A stretch of DNA of 11,351 bases from an uncultured Chloroflexota bacterium (lineage in GTDB: Bacteria; Chloroflexota; Anaerolineae; Caldilineales; Caldilineaceae), in NCBI GenBank assembly GCA_903858085.1, contig CAIOHJ010000089.1, positions 1-11,351 of the forward strand, read 5' to 3'. How positions within the stretch are numbered: position 1 is the first letter of the stretch; the number at the start of each line of letters is the position of its first letter. Positions 1 through 7,612 of the stretch are shown here, piece after piece. The position numbers were made by a program, and so were the translations under genes. Below the pieces are notes generated by a model that was given only the letters and a program-made list of their open reading frames with translations, had not been told where the DNA came from and made no database searches.

Positions 1-2304
1 GATTTCAAGCTTGACCGCGCCGGGCAGCTGTGTCTGCAGAGGCAGACGGCCGGGGTCCGGGTTGTGACGGATCACCTGCATGGCGGCGTCCAAAATCCCC
101 TGGAGCGAACGGTAGTTCTGGGCCAGACGGACACAGCGAGCTGTCGGGTACTCTTGCAAAAACTCCAGAAAAAACCGTCGGTCCGCCCCCCGAAAACCGT
201 AGATCGCCTGGTCCGGATCCCCGATCGCACACACATTGGCCCCCCCTGCCGCCAGGCCGCGCAGCAGCGCTACCTGGGCCAGGTTGACATCCTGGTATTC
301 GTCTACCGAGATAAACCGGTAGCGAGCATGCAGAGCAGCTGCGACAGCCGGGGACCTTGCAAGCAGCTGCGCAGCCAGGCTGACCAGGTCGTCGAAGTCG
401 ACAGCATTGGCCTGGCGCAGAGCAGCGTTGTAGGCGTCGAAGAGGGGCACCTCCTCCCCTGCTGGCTGGCCCCACTGCTGTTTGGCCGCAGCGATCGTGC
501 GCAGCGCTTTTTCGATGGCCGACGGCTCTGCCTCTGGCAGAAGCCGCGCAAGCAGCTGGCGCTGGGCCTCCTCGTCGACAATCACAAAATCAGCGCCAAG
601 CCCCACTTCGGCGGCAGATTGGCGCAGCAGGCTGGCACCAAAGGCATGAAAGGTGCGGACAGTCACCCCGACCGCCCCCAGCAGCCCGTCAAGCCGCTCG
701 ACCATCTCCTGCGCCGCTTTGTTGGTGAAGGTGATCGCCAGAATCTGCTGGGGAGGGACCCCGAGCGCACGCACCAGGTGGGCGACGCGCCAGGTCAGCG
801 TGCGCGTCTTGCCGGTGCCCGGCCCAGCAACGATCAGCAGCGGCAGATCGGTGCACAAAACAGCGGCCTGCTGCTCTGCGTTGAGCTCGGCGAGCAGGCC
901 GGCCTCCCCGCCGAGAGCGGCTGGCCGCAAGAGGAGAGGAGAGGAATCCGGCTGCTGCACCAGCAGGGAATCCGGCTGCTGTGCCGGCGGAGGGGCCGGC
1001 TGCTGTGCCGGCGGGGGGGCAAAGAGCTCCTGCTGGGGGTCGTCTGCCCCCAGGGCTGCGCGGCTGAAGACGCGCACGACCCCGTATTCGCCGTCGTAGC
1101 CGGCCTCGGCGTCGACCTGGCCGCGGCGCATGCGGTCGATTCCCTGGGCCAGCCTGGGGCCGCCGACGGCTGCGAGGGTGTCGAGGGGCAGCTCGCGCAA
1201 GATCGCCAGTTCGGGGCCCAGGGCAGCCAGCAGATGGTGGTACTCCCGTTGAACCCGCCGACTCGTGCTTCCGCTCTCGAAGAGCTCGCCGAGCAGTTCG
1301 GGCAGAGGGACCAGCCGGGCAAATGGGTGCGGACGCGGGGGAGAGGCGCCGTCGCCGCGGTCGGCCAGACTCTCGACACGGTGCAAAACACCGACGGTCA
1401 CCTCTTTGCCACAGACCGGGCAGCGCCCGGCATGGGCCCGGGTGACCGCTGGCTCCCAGCGGATCCCGCAGCCGCGATGGCCGTCGACGTGGTATTTGCC
1501 TTCTTCGGGGAAGAATTCCACCGTGCCTTGAAAGGTCGCCGGGTCGCCGCTGTGCAGCGCCGCAAACAGTGCGTCGTAGCTCAGCGCACAGGCCAACAAC
1601 GTCGCCTCACGGCCGAGTTTCTGGGGCGAATGCGCGTCCGAGCTGGAGACCAGCGTGTAGCGGTCGAGGCTGGAGACGCGCCAGTTCATCGGCGGGTCAG
1701 AGGAGAGCCCGGTCTCAAGGGCAAAGATGTACGGTGTCAGATCGCCGAAACAGGCTTCGACCGAGTCAAACCCAGACATCGAGCCAAGCAGCGCAAACCA
1801 AGGTGTCCAGATATGCGCCGGGATCAGGTGGCAGCGTTCGTCGACTTCCAGGGCGGTCTCAAGCAGGTCGCGCGAGTCGAGCCCCAGGATCGGGCGGCCA
1901 TCCGAGCGGATATTGCCGATGCGTTCGAGGCGGGTCTGCAAACGCCCCACCGCATCGAGGTCCGGGGCAAACAGCAGGTTGTGGACCTTGCGGGTCTTGC
2001 CATGTCGTTTGTAGATGTTGCTGATCTCACCGCCGAGCAGAAAGCGCACCTCCCCCCGACAGGCTGGCGGCACCTGGTCGGCGACCGCAGCGGCAAACTC
2101 GGCGCGCAGACAAAAAAGACCCGGTTCGGCCGGGATCAGCTTCTGCTGGATCTCCGCCAGCCAGCCTGGGTGGGCGATGTCACCGGTGGCAACCACCCCG
2201 ATCCCCTTGAGCTGCGCCCATTTCCAAAGCTGCTCCAGCGTCAGATCTTTGCTGGTCGCTCGCGAATGGTAGGAGTGAATGTGCAGGTCAGCGATCAGGG
2301 GCAT
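1..2304 (-). CDS. PHP/endonuclease Q-like domain fused to UvrD/Rep helicase, 3' end beyond the window
   Basis: Open for 768 codons from ATG at 2304 to the window edge with no stop. Residues 1 to about 260 form a PHP phosphoesterase domain resembling endonuclease Q and TIGR00375 proteins: D6-L-H8-I-H10, TGD42-IAH45, GGE93-IS, H108, PAH164, SSD223-AH225. A Cys-poor zinc ribbon follows (C279, CPVCG at 295-299). A Pro/Gln linker (about 429-456) leads to a UvrD/Rep SF1A helicase: Q-motif LNAEQQAAV (474-482), Walker A GPGTGKT (494-500), TFTNKAA (525-531), TFHAFG (551-556), Walker B VDEYQD (667-672), GDPDQAIYGFRGAD (695-708), QNYRS (729-733). Motifs V and VI should lie beyond the edge. EndoQ-type proteins nick 5' of deaminated or abasic bases, and the helicase would translocate 3'-5', so a DNA repair role is inferred. 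The start overlaps the regulator gene by 10 nt, suggesting coupled translation. Domain calls are secure; substrate is unknown. Confidence 0.9.
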   Translation of the reverse strand, partial: MPLIADLHIHSYHSRATSKDLTLEQLWKWAQLKGIGVVATGDIAHPGWLAEIQQKLIPAEPGLFCLRAEFAAAVADQVPPACRGEVRFLLGGEISNIYKRHGKTRKVHNLLFAPDLDAVGRLQTRLERIGNIRSDGRPILGLDSRDLLETALEVDERCHLIPAHIWTPWFALLGSMSGFDSVEACFGDLTPYIFALETGLSSDPPMNWRVSSLDRYTLVSSSDAHSPQKLGREATLLACALSYDALFAALHSGDPATFQGTVEFFPEEGKYHVDGHRGCGIRWEPAVTRAHAGRCPVCGKEVTVGVLHRVESLADRGDGASPPRPHPFARLVPLPELLGELFESGSTSRRVQREYHHLLAALGPELAILRELPLDTLAAVGGPRLAQGIDRMRRGQVDAEAGYDGEYGVVRVFSRAALGADDPQQELFAPPPAQQPAPPPAQQPDSLLVQQPDSSPLLLRPAALGGEAGLLAELNAEQQAAVLCTDLPLLIVAGPGTGKTRTLTWRVAHLVRALGVPPQQILAITFTNKAAQEMVERLDGLLGAVGVTVRTFHAFGASLLRQSAAEVGLGADFVIVDEEAQRQLLARLLPEAEPSAIEKALRTIAAAKQQWGQPAGEEVPLFDAYNAALRQANAVDFDDLVSLAAQLLARSPAVAAALHARYRFISVDEYQDVNLAQVALLRGLAAGGANVCAIGDPDQAIYGFRGADRRFFLEFLQEYPTARCVRLAQNYRSLQGILDAAMQVIRHNPDPGRLPLQTQLPGAVKLEI
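943..1014 (-). repeat. Three 24-bp tandem repeats in the inter-domain linker of the PHP-helicase gene
   Basis: Three imperfect 24-bp units lie at 943-966, 967-990 and 991-1014. On the minus strand they encode successive octapeptides PPAQQPAP, PPAQQPDS and LLVQQPDS (residues 431-454). They sit exactly between the zinc-ribbon/PHP half and the helicase Q-motif, so they look like an expandable flexible linker. In-frame unit length means copy-number change would not break the reading frame. Confidence 0.85.
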
Positions 2305-3350
2305 GGCAGGTCTGGACGGTTCCCGGGTCCACGGTGGGCCCCGCACGATTCGCGCACGATCAGTTCGCCGTAGACGACGCTCTTGACGGCGAGCTCGGGT
2401 TTGCCTTCGATGATTCGGTGCAGCTTTTGCATCGCCAGCACCCCCATCTCGTGTTTGGGGATGTGATAGGTGGTGAGCGCAGGATAGGTGTAGACGCTGT
2501 CGGCCACATTGTCGATGCTGGCCAGCGCCAGATCCCGAGGGATCGCCAGCCCCGCCTCGCGGACGGCGCTGATGGCACCGAAGGCGGTGCGGTCGCTGAT
2601 GGCAACGACCGCAGTCGGTCTGTGGGGTTGCTCGAGGATCGTTTTCATCTGCCAGTACCCTTTTTGGGGATGTTTGGCGGTGGGCGCCGGCATCCAGCCC
2701 TCTGGCAGCACCAGACCCGCTTCGGCCAGTGCAGCCAGACAGCCGCGCAGCCGGTCGACCAGGCTGCTGTACTTGGCAGGACCCCGCAACACTGCGATCT
2801 GGCTGTGGCCAAGCGAAAGCAGATGGCGGGTGACGGTGTAGCCGGCGGTAAAGTTGTCGCCCAAAATACTGGGCAGCCGGTGCCCCTCGACATGATTTTC
2901 GATCAGAACCAGCGGGATGGCGGCATCTTCTAGCTGGACGACCATCTGCGGTGTGATGTCCCCGTCGTTGGCAACAATCAACCCACTCACCTGCTCCGCC
3001 AGATGCGCGCGCAGCGCATCCAACCCTTCGGTCTCTCGGTCGTACATGTGCAGCAGCACCTGGTAGCCCAGCCGCTGCGCCTCGGTCTGGAACCCCCGGA
3101 TCACATCGCCGTAGAAGATGTCGAGCAGCGCATGCATCGACCCTTGTTCGATCAGCAGCCCGATCGCGTTGGTCGAAGAGGAGGCCGCGGCGGAAAAAGC
3201 CATTTCATAGCCCAGCTGGGCAGCCGCATCACGCACCCGTGAACGAGTCTGCCCGGAAATCCCGGGACGGTCGTTGAGAACCAACGATACAGTCGAAAGA
3301 GATACCTCTGCGATCGCAGCAATATCCCGCAAAGAAGGCCGTCTGCTCAA
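2295..3350 (-). CDS. LacI-family transcriptional regulator, probable regulator of the divergent arabinoside operon
   Basis: 351 residues, normal for the family. The N-terminus has a LacI helix-turn-helix (SLRDIAAIAEVSLSTVSLVLN, about 6-26, the recognition helix beginning STVS) and a hinge helix with the usual DAAAQLGY (41-48, Leu46). A periplasmic-binding-protein-like sensor domain fills about 60-340, with family landmarks such as GLIVANDGD, RHLLSLGH, ISDRTAFGA, LASIDN and RES near the end. The start is TTG at 3350. No in-frame ATG or GTG exists between it and the upstream in-frame stop (3396-3398), and an internal start would cut the DNA-binding domain. The Shine-Dalgarno is weak. The gene is divergent from the transporter/GH51 operon, so arabinose or an arabino-oligosaccharide is the inferred effector. 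Its 3' end overlaps the PHP-helicase start by 10 nt. Confidence 0.92.
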   Translation of the reverse strand: MSRRPSLRDIAAIAEVSLSTVSLVLNDRPGISGQTRSRVRDAAAQLGYEMAFSAAASSSTNAIGLLIEQGSMHALLDIFYGDVIRGFQTEAQRLGYQVLLHMYDRETEGLDALRAHLAEQVSGLIVANDGDITPQMVVQLEDAAIPLVLIENHVEGHRLPSILGDNFTAGYTVTRHLLSLGHSQIAVLRGPAKYSSLVDRLRGCLAALAEAGLVLPEGWMPAPTAKHPQKGYWQMKTILEQPHRPTAVVAISDRTAFGAISAVREAGLAIPRDLALASIDNVADSVYTYPALTTYHIPKHEMGVLAMQKLHRIIEGKPELAVKSVVYGELIVRESCGAHRGPGNRPDLPCP

Positions 3351-3392
3351 AGGGTCAATCCATTCGTAAAAACTGGGCGGCCACCCGCCGCC

Positions 3393-3426
3393 TGACTAAA
3401 ATATTTTAATCACATTTGACTAAAAT
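3393..3426. promoter_or_regulatory. AT-rich triple half-site, candidate operator of the LacI-family regulator
   Basis: TGACTAAAAT occurs at 3393-3402 and again at 3417-3426 in the same orientation, with the inverted ATTTTAATCA between them at 3403-3412. The first pair makes a 20-bp palindrome (3393-3412) with one mismatched pair and a perfect TAAAATATTTTA core. The second pair makes an inverted repeat with a 4-nt spacer. The array ends 6 nt before the -35 box of the plus-strand promoter and overlaps a weak -10-like TAAAAT for the minus-strand regulator gene (3408-3403), so one protein could control both. The palindrome has an A/T centre, unlike the central CG of classical LacI operators. Binding is inferred from position and symmetry only. 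Confidence 0.6.
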
Positions 3427-3432
3427 AGGGGG

Positions 3433-3461
3433 TTGACAATTTCAAAAAATTTTACTATACT
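3433..3461 (+). promoter_or_regulatory. Sigma70/SigA-type promoter of the transporter-GH51 operon
   Basis: A perfect TTGACA -35 box (3433-3438) is followed by a 17-nt spacer and a TATACT -10 box (3456-3461, five of six consensus). Transcription should begin near 3468-3469. The surrounding 70 bp are strikingly AT-rich against a GC-rich background. A promoter this close to consensus usually needs repression, which fits the candidate operator immediately upstream. Confidence 0.82.
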
Positions 3462-3468
3462 TTTTTTC

Positions 3469-3694
3469 ATTCCACTGAATGTGTCAGGCATCCGCTCTAT
3501 TGTGCCGCAATCTCGACAGAAAGACCAGCTGCCGTGTACGGTTTGGACGCGCTTTGCCCGGTTGAGCCGTCGCTTGGGCAAAGGTGTGTTGAATGGCTGG
3601 CTTTTTTCAGAGGGAACGACCGCCATGTGTTTTACCGGCGATCCTCGCCGTACGCAACAAAGTAAAAGTCCTTTTTTGTTGTTCAGGAGACAAG
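3469..3694 (+). promoter_or_regulatory. Structured 5' leader of the transporter operon
   Basis: About 225 nt separate the predicted transcription start from the binding-protein ATG. Three inverted repeats are visible: an 8-bp stem CTTTGCCC/GGGCAAAG (3552-3559 with 3576-3583), a 6-bp stem CGGCGA/TCGCCG with a 3-nt loop (3636-3650), and a 7-bp stem CAACAAA/TTTGTTG (3655-3661 with 3675-3681). The last ends 3 nt before the AGGAG ribosome site (3685-3689). A T6 run follows GGCTGGC at 3602-3607, and CCAGC at 3525-3529 could pair with GCTGG at 3596-3600, giving a weak attenuator-like fold. I recognise no known riboswitch class. No convincing gene lies here. Confidence 0.4.
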
Positions 3695-5665
3695 ATGAAA
3701 CCGTACATCCTTTCAAGGCGTGAATTTCTGGCCCAGCTGGGGCTGGCGACAGCGGGCACGATGCTGGCAGCCTGTGCGGCCCCGGCTGCCACCGGGGGTG
3801 CCGCGCCGGCCGCCCCAGCAGAGGCGGTCGCCGATCGTGAGATTCGACCGGGCGTGATGCGCTCGGAGACGTTGATTCTGGAGAACCCAACGGGGAAGGT
3901 CGTGCCGGCAGACGACTTCAACCGCTGGCGGCCAGGAATTCAGAGCGCTTCCACCGGTCTGCAGCAGCTGGGGTTGGATGCACTCTGGTACATCGACCCG
4001 GATGCGGGGATCGACGGGGTCTGGGACAATTCGTTGGCAGCTGAGAAACCGATCTACAACGAAGACTTCACCCAGATGACCGTCAAGCTGCGCCAAGGGA
4101 TCTACTGGAGTGACGGGGTTGAATTTACAGCAGACGATCTGATCTACACCGTGGAGACCCAGAAAAATACGCAGGGCATGGCCTACACCGGCCAGTTCAA
4201 CAAATATGTGGCAAGCATTGAGAAGCCAGACCCCTACACGGTGGTGTTCACCCTGGCAGAACCCAACTCGCGCTTCCACGGCCTCTTTACGGTGCGTTGG
4301 GGTGCCTGCTTTATGATGCCCAAACACATTTTTGAGCAACAGCCAGACCCGGTGGCCTTCACCTTCAACCCGCCGGTCAGCCTCGGCCCCTATGTGCTCA
4401 AAGATTTTGACCCGCAGGGGGACTGGTATCTGTGGGAACGGCGCGAAGACTGGGATCGTACCTCGCTGGCCCGCTACGGGATGCCCGCCCCCAAGTTCGC
4501 CATGTACATCGCTCCTGGGCCGAGCGACAAGAAAGTGATGGCGCAGACCTCGGGTGAGCTGGATGTGATCCACGACATCGCCCCCGAAGGGATGATCACG
4601 CTGGCGCGCACCAACCCGACCTCCAAAGGCTGGTTCCCCTCCTTCCCATGGGCCCACCCCGACCCGACGCTGCCCTCGGTCATCTACAACAACGAAAAGC
4701 CAGGGTTGAACAGCCGCGAGGTGCGCTGGGCGTTGACACTGGCGATCGACATCGTGCGTGTGGCGATGGCCTCCTACCGTGGGGCGGCCACGATCTCGGC
4801 GATCCATGTCCCCCCGACCGGCCTCTACCCAGGCTATTACTTTGATCCGATGCAGGAATGGCTGAATGCCTTCACCCTGGATCTGGGCGACGGTGCGTCG
4901 TACGCACCCTATGACCCGACAGCAGCCACCCGGATTGCCGAGGCGGCGCGTGCCTCGCTGGGCGACCTGGTGCCGACCGACGAGGCGGCGGTGCGCAAGG
5001 CGATCGGCTACGGTTGGTGGAAGTATGACCTGGAGGCTGCCGAAAAGCTGATGCTCAAAGCAGGCTGCACACGCGACTCCGCGGGCAAGTGGCTGCTGCC
5101 CGACGGCCAGCCCTTCAAAATCGCCTTGATGGCAGAAGGTGAGACCCGCCCCATCATGAACCGGGGCGCGGCCATGGTGGTCGAAAACTGGGTCGAGTTT
5201 GGCATCGACGCGACCCTCGATGTGCGTGACAACGCCACACGCACCAAGCTGGTGTTGCTGGGCGAGATGGATGCCGAGTTCGGCTGGACGATCGAGACCT
5301 GGGGCGGACACCCCGACCTCTTCTTCTTCCTGGAATCCTGGCACTCTTCCTTTTACCGGCCAAGCGGCGAGAATGCCGTGGGACGCAACCGGATGCGCTG
5401 GCAACATCCGGATCTGGACCCGATCATCGAGGCGATCCAGCGGTTGGAGTTCGATGACCCCAAGGGGATCGAGCTGGGGCTGGAGTTCATCAAGCTGGCG
5501 GCGACCGAGATGCCCATTACGCCGATCATGTCGTACAATGTCTTCTCCGTCTGCGACGAAACCTACTGGGAAGGGTTCCCCACTTCGGAGGATCCCTATA
5601 CCAACCCGGTGGCCAACTGGGCCAATACCAAGTACATGTATGTAAAAATCCGACCCAAGGCGTAA
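3695..5665 (+). CDS. ABC transporter substrate-binding lipoprotein, SBP family 5 (Opp/Dpp type), probable oligosaccharide binder
   Basis: 656 residues; captures the substrate outside the membrane and delivers it to the permeases encoded next. The N-terminus is a twin-arginine lipoprotein signal: SRREFL (7-12), a hydrophobic stretch, then lipobox LAAC with Cys27 as the predicted lipidated residue, followed by an Ala/Pro-rich tether. SBP_bac_5 landmarks include YWSDGVEFTADDLIYT (about 137-152) and GPYVLKDFDPQGDWYLWERR (about 230-250). The start was chosen at ATG 3695, which has AGGAG 5 nt upstream (3685-3689) and puts the Tat motif at the extreme N-terminus; an in-frame ATG at 3593 would add 34 poorly fitting residues. 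It is first in an operon ending with a GH51 arabinofuranosidase, so arabino-oligosaccharides are a more likely ligand than peptides, though the sequence alone does not prove this. Confidence 0.93.
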   Translation: MKPYILSRREFLAQLGLATAGTMLAACAAPAATGGAAPAAPAEAVADREIRPGVMRSETLILENPTGKVVPADDFNRWRPGIQSASTGLQQLGLDALWYIDPDAGIDGVWDNSLAAEKPIYNEDFTQMTVKLRQGIYWSDGVEFTADDLIYTVETQKNTQGMAYTGQFNKYVASIEKPDPYTVVFTLAEPNSRFHGLFTVRWGACFMMPKHIFEQQPDPVAFTFNPPVSLGPYVLKDFDPQGDWYLWERREDWDRTSLARYGMPAPKFAMYIAPGPSDKKVMAQTSGELDVIHDIAPEGMITLARTNPTSKGWFPSFPWAHPDPTLPSVIYNNEKPGLNSREVRWALTLAIDIVRVAMASYRGAATISAIHVPPTGLYPGYYFDPMQEWLNAFTLDLGDGASYAPYDPTAATRIAEAARASLGDLVPTDEAAVRKAIGYGWWKYDLEAAEKLMLKAGCTRDSAGKWLLPDGQPFKIALMAEGETRPIMNRGAAMVVENWVEFGIDATLDVRDNATRTKLVLLGEMDAEFGWTIETWGGHPDLFFFLESWHSSFYRPSGENAVGRNRMRWQHPDLDPIIEAIQRLEFDDPKGIELGLEFIKLAATEMPITPIMSYNVFSVCDETYWEGFPTSEDPYTNPVANWANTKYMYVKIRPKA

Positions 5666-5678
5666 TCTCTCTTCTCTT

Positions 5679-5710
5679 TGCGGCCAGCCAGAGCAGTCTG
5701 GCTGGCCGCA
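5679..5710 (+). promoter_or_regulatory. Strong intergenic hairpin between binding-protein and permease genes
   Basis: A perfect 14-bp stem (5679-5692 with 5697-5710) closes a GCAG loop, extendable by two G-U pairs. It lies 14 nt after the binding-protein stop. There is no U-tract, so it is not a classical terminator. Such hairpins typically protect the upstream binding-protein message from 3' exonucleases or cause partial termination, giving more binding protein than permease. A short alternative hairpin (CTGGCC/GGCCAG, 5702-5716) shares the right arm and cannot form at the same time. Confidence 0.75.
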
Positions 5711-5730
5711 GGCCAGAGAAAGGACCTGCA

Positions 5731-6741
5731 GTGCGCAAATTTGTCCTGAGTTACCTGATCCCGCGCATCGGCCAGTATTTGCTGGTGATCTTTCTGGGGG
5801 TCACATTGACCTTTGTCATCCCGCGGCTTTCACCCAACGACCCTGTCGAACAACAGGTGAGCCAGCTGATGATGAGTGGGTCCCAGGTCAGCCCGGAAGC
5901 CATCGAACACATGCGCGTGGCGTTGACGGAGATGTACGGGCTTGCAGGCAGCCCGTGGGAGCAGTACTGGGCGTTCTGGGGACGGCTGCTGCGCGGCGAC
6001 CTGGGCCCTTCACTCTCCTCCTTTCCGACGCCGGTGAACCAGCTGCTGGCGACAGCAATGCCCTGGACCTTTGGGCTGCTGATCCCGTCGATCGTCATTT
6101 CCTGGGTGGTCGGCAACATTCTGGGGGCGATCGCCAGCTACTACGAAAACAACCGGGTGATCCAGGTCGTCGATGTGGTGAGCCAGGCCGTGCGCCCTAT
6201 CCCCTATTACATCATGGCCCTGGTGCTGCTGGCTGTCTTCTCCTACTGGATCCCGATCTTTCCCTTCAGCGGGGCGTACCCGCCCGGCGCGCGCGTGGAG
6301 TTCAGCCTCAGTTTTGTGCTGACGGTTCTCTACCACTCGCTGCTGCCGCTACTCAGCCTGGTGCTGATCGGGATCGGCGGATGGTTCATCGGCATGAAGT
6401 CGCTGACCTCCAACATCATTGCCGAAGACTATGTGGTCTACGCCGAAAACACCGGGTTGCCACGCCGCCAGATCCTGACCCAGTACATCATGCGCAACGC
6501 CATGCTGCCCCAGATCACCGGGCTGGCCTTGCAGCTTGGCATGCTCTTCAGCGGTGCTTTGATCATGGAAGTCGTCTTTGGCTATCCAGGGATGGGCACG
6601 CTGACCTTTCAGGCGGTGATGGCCAACGACTACACGCTGATTATGGGCATCACGCTGCTCTCGATCGTAGGCGTCGCCACAACCGTGCTGATCCTCGACC
6701 TCATCTATCCGCTCTTTGACCCGCGGGTGCGTATCCAGTGA
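5731..6741 (+). CDS. ABC transporter permease, DppB/OppB type
   Basis: 336 residues, normal for DppB-like subunits. It forms one half of the membrane channel. Predicted membrane segments lie near 12-32, 112-136, 158-176, 193-220, 262-282 and 303-327, with the large extracytoplasmic loop between segments 1 and 2 (about 33-110) that is characteristic of this subunit. The cytoplasmic EAA-like coupling loop is EDYVVYAENTGLPRR through RNAMLP (232-260), followed by the family signature VVFGYPGMGTL (281-291). The start is GTG at 5731, supported by AGAAAGGA (5717-5724) at good spacing; the protein begins MRKFVLSYLIPR as DppB proteins do. It is paired with the DppC-like gene 10 nt downstream. Confidence 0.94.
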   Translation: MRKFVLSYLIPRIGQYLLVIFLGVTLTFVIPRLSPNDPVEQQVSQLMMSGSQVSPEAIEHMRVALTEMYGLAGSPWEQYWAFWGRLLRGDLGPSLSSFPTPVNQLLATAMPWTFGLLIPSIVISWVVGNILGAIASYYENNRVIQVVDVVSQAVRPIPYYIMALVLLAVFSYWIPIFPFSGAYPPGARVEFSLSFVLTVLYHSLLPLLSLVLIGIGGWFIGMKSLTSNIIAEDYVVYAENTGLPRRQILTQYIMRNAMLPQITGLALQLGMLFSGALIMEVVFGYPGMGTLTFQAVMANDYTLIMGITLLSIVGVATTVLILDLIYPLFDPRVRIQ

Positions 6742-6751
6742 AGCGAGACCT

Positions 6752-7609
<858 letters not shown>

Positions 7610-7612
7610 CCC

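Noticed and set aside
943..1014. Tandem repeats as a CRISPR array or noncoding satellite
   Set aside because: The units abut without spacers and are in frame inside a continuous coding region, so they are a protein linker repeat.
64..2373. Plus-strand open frame of 769 codons
   Set aside because: It is codon-aligned antisense to the PHP-helicase gene, whose minus-strand frame carries every helicase and PHP motif. Its translation is low-complexity Arg/Gln-rich sequence with no recognisable domain. GC-rich codon use keeps it open.
3376..3389. GGCGG/CCGCC hairpin in the regulator 5' leader
   Set aside because: Only 5 bp in a GC-rich stretch. It could slow translation from the TTG start but is expected by chance at this composition.
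3479..3565. A 28-codon ORF in the leader
   Set aside because: It starts only about 10 nt after the predicted transcription start, lacks a ribosome site, and encodes nothing suggesting an attenuation peptide.
3593..3694. Upstream in-frame ATG giving a 34-residue longer binding protein
   Set aside because: AAAGG at 3580-3584 could serve it, but ATG 3695 has a better AGGAG site and places the Tat/lipoprotein signal at the N-terminus. The extension has no signal character.
3713..5407. Minus-strand open frame of 564 codons
   Set aside because: Antisense shadow of the substrate-binding protein gene, with no domain or ribosome site. The same applies to the long minus-strand frames at 7013-8092, 8380-9957 and 10039-11247.
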